Below are positions 16,877 to 25,637 of a stretch of DNA of 64,000 bases, one piece after another. A model generated the notes under the pieces. It had not been told where the DNA came from and ran no database searches. It saw only the letters and a list, made by a program, of their open reading frames with translations. The stretch covers positions 2,718,698-2,782,697 of the forward strand of contig JAAVVV010000001.1 of assembly GCA_023910605.1 (NCBI GenBank), given 5' to 3'. The translations under genes and the position numbers were made by a program. Numbering within the stretch: the first letter of the stretch is position 1; each line of letters opens with the position of its first letter. The stretch is from Bosea sp. (in: a-proteobacteria) (lineage in GTDB: Bacteria; Pseudomonadota; Alphaproteobacteria; Rhizobiales; Beijerinckiaceae).

Positions 16877-16965
16877 GATCATTCCTTATGGTGGAAGCCG
16901 CCGGGCCCGGCGCCGGGACATGTCTAGCGCCTGACCGGTGAAAAACCTGTTGCCGGGCTGGCCGG

Positions 16966-17413
16966 TCAGGCGGGGGATGAACCTGCGGCGTCGGGAGGTT
17001 CCGGACGGCGCAGCGCGATGTCATGGAGCGCTTCCCCCTGCACGCAGAGATACGCGACCCGCCAACCGTCGCGCGCGGCGAGCTCCATCACCGCCTGATG
17101 CATACCGAATGCCCCTGACCCGGCCGGACCATCCGCGCAAAGTCGTTGAAGATCAACAGGCCGCCGGGGAGGACACGGATACAGTTGAAGGTCCGTGCGT
17201 TTCATCGCCCAGCAACCGCGTCATGGGCATCTGGTGCGCTGAGCCCGTTCAATCAGCCAGCACATCTGCTCAGAGCCCGTCGAACCTGCCATCGACACGG
17301 TGCAGCCCATGCAGAAAGCCGTCATCAAGCATGGCGGGATGGACGATCTTGAGCCGCTCGGGAGCGTGACGCCTGAGCCAGAGCGCGGCGCGGCTGGTGA
17401 GGTCCGCCGTCAT
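16966..17413 (-). pseudogene. Decayed class I SAM-dependent methyltransferase
   Basis: Three conserved pieces are split by a stop, a deletion and a frameshift. The N-terminus (MTADLTSRAALWLRRHAPE, then PAMLDDGFLHGLHRVDGRFDGL) starts at 17413 and stops at 17270. A later frame reads RVLPGGLLIFNDFARMVRPGQG, a methyltransferase strand 5/6 region. The C-terminus FGMHQAVMELAARDGW-RVAYLCVQGEALHDIALRR is in another frame ending at 16966. The start overlaps the anmK stop (ATGA), so the ancestor was the second gene of an anmK operon. The SAM-binding core is missing, so no activity is expected. Confidence 0.75.
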
Positions 17414-18525
17414 GGCGCTGGCCAGAAGCGGCCGCCCGGCATCGGCCCGGGCACGCCTGTCGTCGTCGGCAGGCTCAGCGGCAGGCCCTGGATCGAGCGC
17501 ACGGCGAGGTAGCCGAAGCACTGCGCCTCGATCAGATCACCCTCCAGCCCCAGCACCTCGACCGGCTCGACCGGCACGCCAAGGCGGCGGCGCAGCCCAT
17601 CCATGAAGAAGCCATTGAGACGCCCGCCCCCGGCGACCAGCCAGCGCACAGGACGAGCAGGCACATGGGCCAGCGCCGCAGCCGTGGCCTCTATGGTGAA
17701 AGCCGCCAGCGTGGCCACCGCATCGACAGGGCGCAGGGTCGACACGATCTTGGCCCGGGCATGAAAATCATTCCGGTCCAGAGACTTGGGCGGATTTGCT
17801 GCAAAGAACGGGTTCGCCAGCAACTGCGCCAGCATCGCCTTGTCCACAGTCCCTTGCCGCGCTATGGCCCCGTCCTTGTCGAAGGGCACGCCAAAGTGGC
17901 GGGCCACGAAATCATCGATCAGCGCCGAAGCCGGGCCGGTGTCGAAGGCGATGATGCGCTCGCCGTCGAGCCACGTCACATTGCCCACACCGCCGAGATT
18001 GAGCACCATCAGCGGCTTGGCAAGATCGCGCGCCAGCGCCGCATGATAGAGCGGCACGAGCGGCGCGCCCTGCCCGCCGCCCGAAACGTCGGCAAGGCGA
18101 AAGCCATCCACCACCGGCAAACGGAGGGCACGCGCCATGCGCGCGCCAAGACCAAGCTGCCGGGTGAAGCGTCGTTCCGGCCGGTGATAGACCGTCTGGC
18201 CATGCAAGCCGACAAGATCCACGCCGCCCTGGGCAGGAGGAGCCTCGCACAGGAACGCCGCGATAGCAGCGGTGAACGCGTCTGTGACGGCCTCCTCCAG
18301 TTCGGTCAGCGGCTCGGTCTCTGCCCGTTCCGGCGCTGTCAGGAACTCATGGAGCTGCGCGCGCAACGCTGCAGGATAGGAATAGGTGGCCCCGCCCAAC
18401 GCCACGACGTGATCGCGCCCATCGGTTTCAACCAGCGCCACGTCGATGCCATCCATGGAGGTGCCGCTGATGGCGCCTATGGCGCGCAGAGGCTGGCCGC
18501 TCCGCATCAGGTCATGAGGAATCAT
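17410..18525 (-). CDS. anmK: Anhydro-N-acetylmuramic acid kinase
   Basis: The 371-residue ASKHA-fold kinase phosphorylates and opens 1,6-anhydroMurNAc during peptidoglycan recycling. The signature IGAISGTSMDGIDVALVE begins near residue 16. LNLGGVGNVTWLDG (about 195) and AFDTGPASALIDDF are the family's ATP/sugar loops, and a glycine-rich VAGGGRLNGFFM lies near 305. ATG 18525 fits GGAG eight bases upstream; an earlier in-frame start at 18561 adds an unconserved stretch. Downstream, a methyltransferase pseudogene begins in a 4-nt overlap. Confidence 0.93.
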   Translation of the reverse strand: MIPHDLMRSGQPLRAIGAISGTSMDGIDVALVETDGRDHVVALGGATYSYPAALRAQLHEFLTAPERAETEPLTELEEAVTDAFTAAIAAFLCEAPPAQGGVDLVGLHGQTVYHRPERRFTRQLGLGARMARALRLPVVDGFRLADVSGGGQGAPLVPLYHAALARDLAKPLMVLNLGGVGNVTWLDGERIIAFDTGPASALIDDFVARHFGVPFDKDGAIARQGTVDKAMLAQLLANPFFAANPPKSLDRNDFHARAKIVSTLRPVDAVATLAAFTIEATAAALAHVPARPVRWLVAGGGRLNGFFMDGLRRRLGVPVEPVEVLGLEGDLIEAQCFGYLAVRSIQGLPLSLPTTTGVPGPMPGGRFWPAP

Positions 18526-18737
18526 CAGGATAACTCCGCTTGGCGCGGGATAATCGATCATCCTGCCGGGCGCAAACGCACCGTGAAGGCATCATCGGCA
18601 ATCCCCCCAACGCCGCGTAAAGGGTAAAGGCTTTGCCGGAAATCCTCCCCATGCTCGACCACGAGCAAGCTCTCGGTCTGCGCGTGTCTGGTTTCGCCCT
18701 TGACGCTCCGCCCCCCGCGTTCGCCATTTAGCAAGGG

Positions 18738-18782
18738 CAGCACCGAAATGATCTGCTCTTCCGTGAACCTTGCTCGCTTCAT
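18738..18782 (-). pseudogene. IS3-family OrfA N-terminal remnant
   Basis: Fifteen residues MKRARFTEEQIISVL match the start of IS3 (IS407-group) OrfA transposases. The match then stops and the reading becomes unrelated. It is a short scar beside an IS5 fragment. Together they occupy the 651-base stretch between anmK and uxuA, in which I see no intact gene. Confidence 0.55.
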
Positions 18783-18850
18783 CAGTCCGTCCCCGTCAGG
18801 GCCGGACGCTAACTCCATGTGGAGGAAATCTTCAGTGGCAGGTCAATGCC

Positions 18851-18988
18851 CATCGCGTCCTTCAATTTGTCCCCCGCATAACCGCCATCGGCGAAGATGT
18901 GACGCAGCCACGGGCAGCGGCATCGGATCGCCTTCAGCAGGTCAGGAGCGCCATCACGATCCTGAATGCCGGCCCCGCGGACCAGCAC
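18851..18988 (-). pseudogene. IS5-family transposase internal fragment
   Basis: The minus-strand segment LVRGAGIQDRDGAPDLLKAI and WLRHIFADGGYAGDKLKDAM is the central catalytic part of an IS5-group transposase, including the D of FADGGYAGDK. Both the N-terminal HTH region and the C-terminal WVVERT motif are absent. The sequence diverges abruptly at about 18850, next to the IS3 remnant. Confidence 0.7.
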
Positions 18989-19176
18989 GAAGATCGGCAA
19001 GCCGGGTGTGCCGGTCAGATCGCCTGGAAAACGCAAGCGATCACGGTCATGCCCGGCACGAGCGATAGCAGCCCAGGCAATCGGAAACCCCACTTGATCC
19101 AACACCAAAAGGGAATCATAACCTGCTACTATCGCTCAACTATTTTTAAATCGGGCTCTAAGGCCGGTGCGCACCA

Positions 19177-20364
19177 TCAAAGGCCAAGCGTCTCCACCGT
19201 GCGCATGATGCCGCGCAGTTCGGCGAGGCCCTTCAGGCGGCCGATCGCGCTGTAGCCCGGCGTCACGGACCTGCCGAGATCATCGAGCATGCGGTGCCCG
19301 TGATCGGGCCGCATGATGATGGCATTCTCGGCCGAGCGCGTGCGGTTCTGCTCCATCAGCGCCATCACGATGCGCACCATGTCGATGTCGCCGTCGAGAT
19401 GGTCGCTTTCATGGAAGCTGCCATCAACCTCGCGGCGCGTCGCGCGCAGATGGGCGAAATGGATGCGTGGAGCGAACTGGCGAACCATGGCGGGCAGGTC
19501 GTTGTCCGCTCGCACCCCAAGGCTGCCCGTGCAGAAGCACATGCCGTTGGCCGGCGACGGCACGGCGTCAAACAGCGCCGCGTAATCCGCGGCCGTCGAG
19601 GCCACGCGCGGCAGGCCGAACAGTGGCCGCGGCGGATCGTCGGGATGCAGCGTCAGCTTCACCCCCAGCCGTTCCGCATGGGGCGTCACGGCCTCGAGGA
19701 ACTGGACGAGATGCTGGCGAAGCCGTGCATGGTCGATGCCCCGATACTGCTTCAGCCGCTCGCGGAAGGCCGGGATCGTCATCGGCTCGGTCGTCGAACC
19801 GGGCAGCGCGCTGGCGATGACATGGATGAGGTAGTCGATCGCGCCCTGATCCATGGCCTCGAAGGCCAGCCGCGCCCGGACCCTCGTCGCTTCGTCAAAG
19901 TCGCGCTCCGCGCCCTCACGCTCGAGGATGAAGAGCTCGAACGCCGCGAACCGGTCATTGTCGAAGCGCAGGGCTTTCGCGCCATTCGGCAAGGGCCAGT
20001 CGAGATCGGTGCGCGCCCAGTCGACCACGGGCATGAAGTTATAGCAGATGACCCGGATGTCGTTCGCCGCGGCGGCTTCGAGGCTGGCGATCCAGGCCTC
20101 GATCGAGGCCTTGGCGGCGGCGCCCGTGCGCTTCACGTCATCGGGGATCGGGATGGATTCGATCACGCTCCAGCGCAGGCTGGTCCGGCCCTGCGGCGCG
20201 TTCTCGATCAGCGCCTTGTGGGCGGCCACGTCGGCCGCGCTCCAGGCCGCGCCGATCGGCAGGTGATGGAGCGAACTCACCACCTCCCGCGCGCCCGCCT
20301 GGCGCACATCGTCGAGGGACACCGGGTCCTTCGGGCCAAACCATCGCCAGCCTTGCCGCATCAT
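19177..20364 (-). CDS. uxuA: Mannonate dehydratase
   Basis: The 395-residue TIM-barrel enzyme dehydrates D-mannonate to 2-keto-3-deoxygluconate. MMRQGWRWFGPKDPVSL at the start, SLHHLPIGAAW, LHPDDPPRPLFGLPR, GMCFCTGSLG, HLRATRR and the terminal MRPDHGHRML are family hallmarks that include the metal-binding Cys and His residues. Length equals the usual 394-395. ATG 20364 follows an AAAGAGG site; in-frame sequence further upstream is unconserved. It sits 11 nt after the gntR gene on the same strand, with the isomerase and reductase of the same pathway across the divergent promoter. Confidence 0.95.
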   Translation of the reverse strand: MMRQGWRWFGPKDPVSLDDVRQAGAREVVSSLHHLPIGAAWSAADVAAHKALIENAPQGRTSLRWSVIESIPIPDDVKRTGAAAKASIEAWIASLEAAAANDIRVICYNFMPVVDWARTDLDWPLPNGAKALRFDNDRFAAFELFILEREGAERDFDEATRVRARLAFEAMDQGAIDYLIHVIASALPGSTTEPMTIPAFRERLKQYRGIDHARLRQHLVQFLEAVTPHAERLGVKLTLHPDDPPRPLFGLPRVASTAADYAALFDAVPSPANGMCFCTGSLGVRADNDLPAMVRQFAPRIHFAHLRATRREVDGSFHESDHLDGDIDMVRIVMALMEQNRTRSAENAIIMRPDHGHRMLDDLGRSVTPGYSAIGRLKGLAELRGIMRTVETLGL

Positions 20365-20375
20365 CTTGGCCTCTT

Positions 20376-21095
20376 TCAGCAGAAATAGTCGGGAAACTGC
20401 GCCCGAACCGTCTCGGCGTCGGGCAGAACCGCATTGAGATGCCGCGTCATAGCAGCTTGCGCGGCCGCCCTGCGGCGGCGGCGCAACGCATCCAGAATGG
20501 TGCGGTGATCGGCTATGACATGCCGCATGCGGCCTGGAACAGGCAAGGTCAGCCTGCGGCAGCGATCGATCTGGATCTTGGTCTGCTGCGCCAGACGCCA
20601 CAGGCCGGGATGGCGCGCCGCCTGGGCGATGCGCTCATGGAACACCTCGTCGCCGGCATGAAAGCCGTCGCGGTCATCGAGCGAGGCCATCGCCTCCTGC
20701 CGGGCGATCACGGCCTCCAGCGCGGCGATGTCGGCCGCGTCCGCGCGTTCGATGGCAAGCCCGACCGCCGCGCCTTCGAGCGCCTGCCGGATCACCACCG
20801 CCTCGGGAAGGCCTTGGAAGGGGATGCGCGCCACATACGTGCCCGACTGCGGAAAGATATCGACGAGCCCCTCCTCCGCAAGCCGCATCAGGGCCTCGCG
20901 GACCGGCGTGCGGCTGACGCCGAAGCGCGCCGTCAGCACCTTCTCCGCCAGCGGCTCGGCAGGACGCAGGGCCATCGACAGGATGTCCTGCCTGAGCACG
21001 CCGAGAATGCTGCTCGCAGCCGTGACACGGGCCAGCGGAACCCTGGGGGCTTCCCCATCCTCGCTCGCGCCCGGCGTCGCCAATGAATGGTTCAT
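20376..21095 (-). CDS. GntR family regulator, FadR/FCD subfamily (hexuronate regulator)
   Basis: The 239-residue regulator has an N-terminal winged helix (FGVSRTPVREALMRLAEEGLVDIFPQSGTYV) and a C-terminal helical FCD ligand domain. FCD regulators such as UxuR/ExuR sense sugar acids and repress their catabolic genes. It is co-directional with uxuA and faces uxaC; an 18-bp perfect palindrome lies 67 bp upstream of its start. ATG 21095 (MNHSLATP) is a cautious choice; in-frame starts at 21128 and 21164 exist. Repression of both arms by fructuronate- or glucuronate-sensitive binding is inferred. Confidence 0.85.
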   Translation of the reverse strand: MNHSLATPGASEDGEAPRVPLARVTAASSILGVLRQDILSMALRPAEPLAEKVLTARFGVSRTPVREALMRLAEEGLVDIFPQSGTYVARIPFQGLPEAVVIRQALEGAAVGLAIERADAADIAALEAVIARQEAMASLDDRDGFHAGDEVFHERIAQAARHPGLWRLAQQTKIQIDRCRRLTLPVPGRMRHVIADHRTILDALRRRRRAAAQAAMTRHLNAVLPDAETVRAQFPDYFC

Positions 21096-21157
21096 GTGCC
21101 TTGCGTCGTCCCCTGCCGACCTCGCCATTCGCGGGATGAACCCACGACATGGCCTCG

Positions 21158-21180
21158 TTGACATACTAATATATTAGTAT
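21158..21180. promoter_or_regulatory. Palindromic operator overlapping a -35 box in the uxu divergent promoter
   Basis: ATACTAATATATTAGTAT at 21163-21180 is a perfect 18-bp palindrome, strikingly AT-rich in this GC-rich DNA. TTGACA at 21158-21163 abuts it and would be the -35 element toward uxaC; I cannot place a -10 at ideal spacing. It lies between gntR-uxuA and uxaC, as expected for the binding site of the adjacent FCD regulator. Confidence 0.75.
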
Positions 21181-21246
21181 ATCGACAAGCGCGATCAGCA
21201 ACGAAAGTGGCTCGCGAAGGAGCGGGCCCGGCAAGGGCGAACTGGC

Positions 21247-22650
21247 ATGGGGCTCCATCCCGACAGGCTGTTTCCGGCTGATGAGAGCGCCCGCAACATT
21301 GCGCGGCGGCTTCATGCGTCGATCGCCGAACTACCGATCATCAGCCCTCACGGCCACACCGAGCCGCGCTGGTTCGCCGGGGATGAAGCCTTCACCGATC
21401 CGGCGACCCTGTTCGTCAAGCCCGACCATTACATCTTCAGGATGCTCTACTCCCAGGGCGTGCCGCTCGAGTCGCTCGGCGTGCCTGCGCGCGGCGACAG
21501 GGCAGTCGAGATCGATAATCGCGCGATCTGGCAGCTTTTTGCGCGCCACATGCCGCTCTTCCGCGGCACGCCTTCGCGGCTGTGGTTCGAGCACGCCATG
21601 GAGCAGGTCTTCGGCATCGAGGAAAGGCTGTGCGAGGCCAATGCCGACCGGCTCTATGACCGCATCAGCGAAGCCCTTGCGACTCCCGCCTGCCGTCCAC
21701 GCGCCCTTTACGCGCGCTTCAACATCGAGGTGATCGCCACCACAGATTCGGCTCTGGACGACCTGGCGCACCATGACACGGTGCGCGCCTCCGGCTGGTC
21801 AGGCCGCGTCGTGCCCACCTATCGTCCTGACGCCGTGGTTGACCCCGAATTCGATGGCTTTGCGGCCAATCTGGCGGCGCTTGGCGCGTTGACAGGCGAG
21901 GACACCATGAGCTGGAGCGGCTACCTCGCCGCTCATCGCCAGCGGCGTCAGCATTTCATCGCTCGCGGCGCCACCGCGTCCGATCATGGCCACGCCACCG
22001 CAAGGACCGCCGATCTTCCGCAAGGCGATGCCGCCGCGCTCTTCGCGAAGGTCGCCTCGGGCCGCTTCATGGCTGACGAAGCCGACCTGTTCCGCGGGCA
22101 GATGCTCACCGAGATGGCGCGCATGAGCCTCGATGACGGACTCGTGATGCAGATCCATCCCGGTTCCTTCCGCAATCACAACGCACTGGTCCATGCCCGC
22201 TTCGGCCGCGACAAGGGCGCGGACATTCCCCTCCAGACCGAGTATGTCCGGGCGCTCAAGCCGCTGCTGGATGCGGTGGGCAACGAGCCCGGCCTCACCA
22301 TCATCCTGTTCACCCTCGATGAAACCGCCTACAGCCGCGAGCTTGCGCCGCTGGCCGGGCACTATCCTGCGCTTCGCCTCGGCCCGGCATGGTGGTTCTT
22401 CGACGCGCCCGAAGGCATGCGCCGCTTCCGCGAACTCACGACCGAGACGGCCGGCTTTCACAACACGGTCGGCTTCAACGACGACACGCGCGCCTATCTC
22501 TCGATTCCCGCGCGCCATGACATGGCGCGTCGCTGCGACTGCGCCTTCCTGGCCCGCCTCGTGGCCGAACATCGCCTCGATGAAGACGAAGCCCGGATCA
22601 TCGCCCACGATCTCGCCTACCGCCTCGCCAAGGAGGCCTACCGTCTCTGA
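21247..22650 (+). CDS. uxaC: Glucuronate isomerase
   Basis: The 467-residue amidohydrolase-fold isomerase converts D-glucuronate to D-fructuronate (or galacturonate to tagaturonate). Family motifs are ISPHGHTEPRWFAGDEAF (metal histidines), FVKPDHYIFRMLYSQGV, FNIEVIATTDSALDDL, MQIHPGSFRNHN and GFNDDTRAYLSIPARHDMARR. Length is close to the E. coli enzyme. It is first in an operon with the TRAP transporter and uxuB and is presumably controlled by the adjacent palindrome. Confidence 0.96.
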   Translation: MGLHPDRLFPADESARNIARRLHASIAELPIISPHGHTEPRWFAGDEAFTDPATLFVKPDHYIFRMLYSQGVPLESLGVPARGDRAVEIDNRAIWQLFARHMPLFRGTPSRLWFEHAMEQVFGIEERLCEANADRLYDRISEALATPACRPRALYARFNIEVIATTDSALDDLAHHDTVRASGWSGRVVPTYRPDAVVDPEFDGFAANLAALGALTGEDTMSWSGYLAAHRQRRQHFIARGATASDHGHATARTADLPQGDAAALFAKVASGRFMADEADLFRGQMLTEMARMSLDDGLVMQIHPGSFRNHNALVHARFGRDKGADIPLQTEYVRALKPLLDAVGNEPGLTIILFTLDETAYSRELAPLAGHYPALRLGPAWWFFDAPEGMRRFRELTTETAGFHNTVGFNDDTRAYLSIPARHDMARRCDCAFLARLVAEHRLDEDEARIIAHDLAYRLAKEAYRL

Positions 22651-22720
22651 TCCTTCGGGGCCTGAGGCGCACGATTTTTCCCGAAGGCGCGAAACAGCGC
22701 CCGCAACATGGAGGACGACC

Positions 22721-23707
22721 ATGACGACACGACGCAACACCCTGAGATACGCCCTGGCAGCAGGCGCTCTTGCCCTGTCGATGGCCACGGCGAGCGCCCA
22801 GTCCGTGACGCTGCGCTCGGCCGACACCCACCCCGATGGCTACCCAACCGTCGAGGCCGTGAAGTTCATGAGCCAGCTGATAGAGCAGCGCACCAATGGC
22901 CGCTTCAAGATCCAGATCTTCGCCAACTCGACGCTGGGCCAGGAGAAGGACACGGTCGAGCAGACCCGCTTCGGCGTCATCGACATGAACCGCGTCAACA
23001 TGGCGCCGCTCAACAACCTCATTCCCGAGACCAACATCCCCGGCCTGCCCTTCGTGTTCCGCTCGGTCGAGCACATGCGCAAGGTCATGGACGGTGCGAT
23101 CGGCGATGAGATACTCAAGGCCTTCGAGCCGCATGGCATGGTCGGGCTCGCCTTCTACGATTCCGGCGCGCGGTCCTTCTACAATTCAAAGCGCCCGGTC
23201 ACGAAGCTCGAGGATCTCAAGGGCCTCAAGATCCGCGTGCAGCAGTCGGACATGTTCATAGCGCTGGTGAACGCGCTTGGCGCCAACGCGACCCCGATGC
23301 CTTTCGGCGAAGTCTTCTCCGCGCTCCAGACGGGCGTGATCGACGGCGCGGAGAACAACTGGCCATCCTATGAATCGACCCGCCACTTCGAGGTCGCCAA
23401 GCACTATTCGCAGACCGAGCACTCCATGACGCCGGAAGTCCTCGTGATGTCCAAGCGCTCGTGGGACCGGCTGGCGCCAGCCGACCAGGCCATCTTCCGC
23501 GCGGCTGCCAAGGAATCCGTCGCCAGGATGCGTGAGCTCTGGGAAGCGCGCGAGAAGACCGCCGAAGCCGCCGTCAAGGCCAGGGGCGCGATGATCACCA
23601 CAGTCGACAAGGCGCCCTTCATCGCCGCGATGAAGCCCGTTTATGACCGCTTCGTCACCGACGCCAGGCTCAAGGACCTGCTGGCCCGCATTCAGGCGGT
23701 GCAGTGA
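22721..23707 (+). CDS. TRAP transporter substrate-binding protein, DctP family
   Basis: The 328-residue periplasmic protein has a signal peptide (about 1-27, ending ATASAQ). It then shows DctP features: LRSADTHPDGYPTVEAV, NSTLGQEKDTVEQTRFGVIDM, the ligand arginine region LKGLKIRVQQSDMF and GEVFSALQTGVIDGAENNWPSY. DctP proteins bind carboxylates and sugar acids through that arginine. The context (uxaC upstream, uxuB downstream) points to glucuronate or galacturonate as ligand. ATG 22721 follows GGAGGA. Confidence 0.93.
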   Translation: MTTRRNTLRYALAAGALALSMATASAQSVTLRSADTHPDGYPTVEAVKFMSQLIEQRTNGRFKIQIFANSTLGQEKDTVEQTRFGVIDMNRVNMAPLNNLIPETNIPGLPFVFRSVEHMRKVMDGAIGDEILKAFEPHGMVGLAFYDSGARSFYNSKRPVTKLEDLKGLKIRVQQSDMFIALVNALGANATPMPFGEVFSALQTGVIDGAENNWPSYESTRHFEVAKHYSQTEHSMTPEVLVMSKRSWDRLAPADQAIFRAAAKESVARMRELWEAREKTAEAAVKARGAMITTVDKAPFIAAMKPVYDRFVTDARLKDLLARIQAVQ

Positions 23708-23806
23708 GGCTATAGGAGCGGCCCCTGCAGGGCCGCCTGCCGGCCTGATCATGCCATGGCCGTCGCCGGCCATGGCCTTCCTTTCCGCAAGCAAGGCGAG
23801 AAGCCC

Positions 23807-24352
23807 ATGGTTCCACTTGCGAGATCGCTCGCGCGCATCCTTGCGCCGATCAGCCGCGCCTGCCTCTGGCTCGCCGCCATCGGCCTCGTGGCGATGACGG
23901 TCATCGTCGCGTGGCAGGTCTTCGGGCGGAAGGTCCTTAATGACTCGCCAAGCTGGACCGAGCCCAGCGCGCTGCTGCTGATGAGCTGGTTCATCCTGCT
24001 CGGCGGCGCCGTCGGCGTCCGCGAGGGCGATCATCTCGGCTTCGAGATCGGCCTTCACCATGCCACGAGGCCCCTGCGCCTGCTGATGCGGATCACCACC
24101 CACTCGCTGGTCGCCGTTTTCGGCATCTGCATGGTCATCTATGGCTGGCAGCTGACAGCGAGCACGTGGAGCGCGAAGATGGCGGGCGTCAATATCCCGC
24201 AAGGCATGGATTATCTGCCCCTTGTCGGCGGCGGCGCTCTCATCGCGCTGTTTTCGATCGAGAATCTGGTGAAGCTCCTGGCGCTGGGCGATGGGCCCCC
24301 CGTGCACGACCCGGCGCCTGCCCCCGCCCACGTGACCTCTTCGGTGGAATGA
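23807..24352 (+). CDS. TRAP transporter small permease, DctQ family
   Basis: The 181-residue inner membrane protein has four hydrophobic segments (about 20-40, 55-75, 95-118, 135-155) and the DctQ signature VIVAWQVFGRKVLNDSPSWTEPSALLLMSW. It pairs with the DctM protein encoded five bases downstream. ATG 23807 (MVPLARSL) is preferred over an upstream in-frame start at 23756 because the added residues are unconserved and AAGGCGAG lies in position. Confidence 0.9.
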   Translation: MVPLARSLARILAPISRACLWLAAIGLVAMTVIVAWQVFGRKVLNDSPSWTEPSALLLMSWFILLGGAVGVREGDHLGFEIGLHHATRPLRLLMRITTHSLVAVFGICMVIYGWQLTASTWSAKMAGVNIPQGMDYLPLVGGGALIALFSIENLVKLLALGDGPPVHDPAPAPAHVTSSVE

Positions 24353-24356
24353 CGCG

Positions 24357-25637
24357 ATGGAGCTATGGGTCCTTTTCGGCGTCTTCACCGTCCTGCTGCT
24401 GATCGGCACGCCGGTCGCGTTCTGCCTCGGCCTCGCGTCGCTCGCGACCGTGCTCTACATGGGCCTGCCGCCGGTGGTCGTGTTCCAGCAGCTCAACAGC
24501 GGCATGAACGCCTTCGCCATGATGGCGATCCCCTTCTTCATTTTCGCGGGCGACCTGATGATCCGCGGCGGCATCGCGGAGCGCCTTGTCGGTTTCGCGG
24601 CCACGATGTTCGGCCATCTCCGGGGTGGGCTTGGCCAGGTCAATGTCGTGACCTGCACGCTGTTCGGCGGCATTTCGGGCTCCGCCGTCGCGGACGCATC
24701 GGCGGTCGGAGGCCTGATGATCCCGCAGATGAAAGCGCGTGGCTATGATGCGGATTACGCCGTGAACGTCACGGCGAACGCAGCCATCATCGCCCTGCTC
24801 ATTCCGCCTTCGCACAACATGATCATCTATTCGCTCTCGGCGGGCGGCAACCTCTCGATCGCGGACCTGTTCACCGCCGGCGTGGTTCCCGGGCTGATGC
24901 TCGCCGGCGCGCTGATGATCGCGGCCTATGTCGTTGCGGTGCGGCGCGGATATCCCGCAGGCGTGTTTCCCGGCTTCGCAGCGGTCGGCCGGTCTTTGGC
25001 CGTCGCCACGCCCGGCCTCCTGCTGATCTTCATCATCTTCGGTGGCGTGCGCTCCGGCTGGTTCACCGCCACGGAGAGTTCCTGCATCGCGGTTCTCTAC
25101 GCCTTCCTGATCGCGGCGCTGGTGTATCGCAGGCTCGGCTGGTCCGATTTCGTCGAAGCCACCCACGGCGCCGTCCGCACCACGGCGATGGTGCTTCTGG
25201 TGATCGGGGCGGCCGGCTCATTCGGCTGGCTGATGGCCTTCCTGCAGGTTCCGCAGACCGCCGTCGCGGCGATGAAGGCCGTCTCCGACGATCCGACCAC
25301 CATCCTCCTGATGATCAACCTTATCTTGCTGGTGCTCGGCACCTTCATGGACATGGCGCCCATGATCATCATCTGCACGCCGATCTTCCTGCCTGTCGTC
25401 ACGGCCTTCGGCGTGGACCCCATCCACTTCGGCGTGATCCTGATCCTCAATGCAGGGATCGGGCTGAACACGCCGCCGGTGGGTTCGGTGCAGTTCGTCG
25501 CATGCGCCGTCGGCAAGATATCGATCGGCGAATCCATGAAGACGATCTGGCCCTTCTACGGCGCGAGCGTGGCTGTCCTCATGCTGGTCACCTACGTGCC
25601 TGCATTCTCCCTCTGGCTGCCGGGCGTGTTCAAATGA
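24357..25637 (+). CDS. TRAP transporter large permease, DctM family
   Basis: The 426-residue protein has about 12 membrane segments and DctM motifs: FFIFAGDLMIRGGIAERLVGFA, LFGGISGSAVADASAVGG (the sodium-binding hairpin region), IPPSHNMIIYSLSAGG and GIGLNTPPVGSVQF near the end. It forms the sodium-driven translocation channel with DctQ. It overlaps the uxuB start by 4 nt, so import and reduction of the hexuronate are translationally coupled. Confidence 0.95.
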   Translation: MELWVLFGVFTVLLLIGTPVAFCLGLASLATVLYMGLPPVVVFQQLNSGMNAFAMMAIPFFIFAGDLMIRGGIAERLVGFAATMFGHLRGGLGQVNVVTCTLFGGISGSAVADASAVGGLMIPQMKARGYDADYAVNVTANAAIIALLIPPSHNMIIYSLSAGGNLSIADLFTAGVVPGLMLAGALMIAAYVVAVRRGYPAGVFPGFAAVGRSLAVATPGLLLIFIIFGGVRSGWFTATESSCIAVLYAFLIAALVYRRLGWSDFVEATHGAVRTTAMVLLVIGAAGSFGWLMAFLQVPQTAVAAMKAVSDDPTTILLMINLILLVLGTFMDMAPMIIICTPIFLPVVTAFGVDPIHFGVILILNAGIGLNTPPVGSVQFVACAVGKISIGESMKTIWPFYGASVAVLMLVTYVPAFSLWLPGVFK

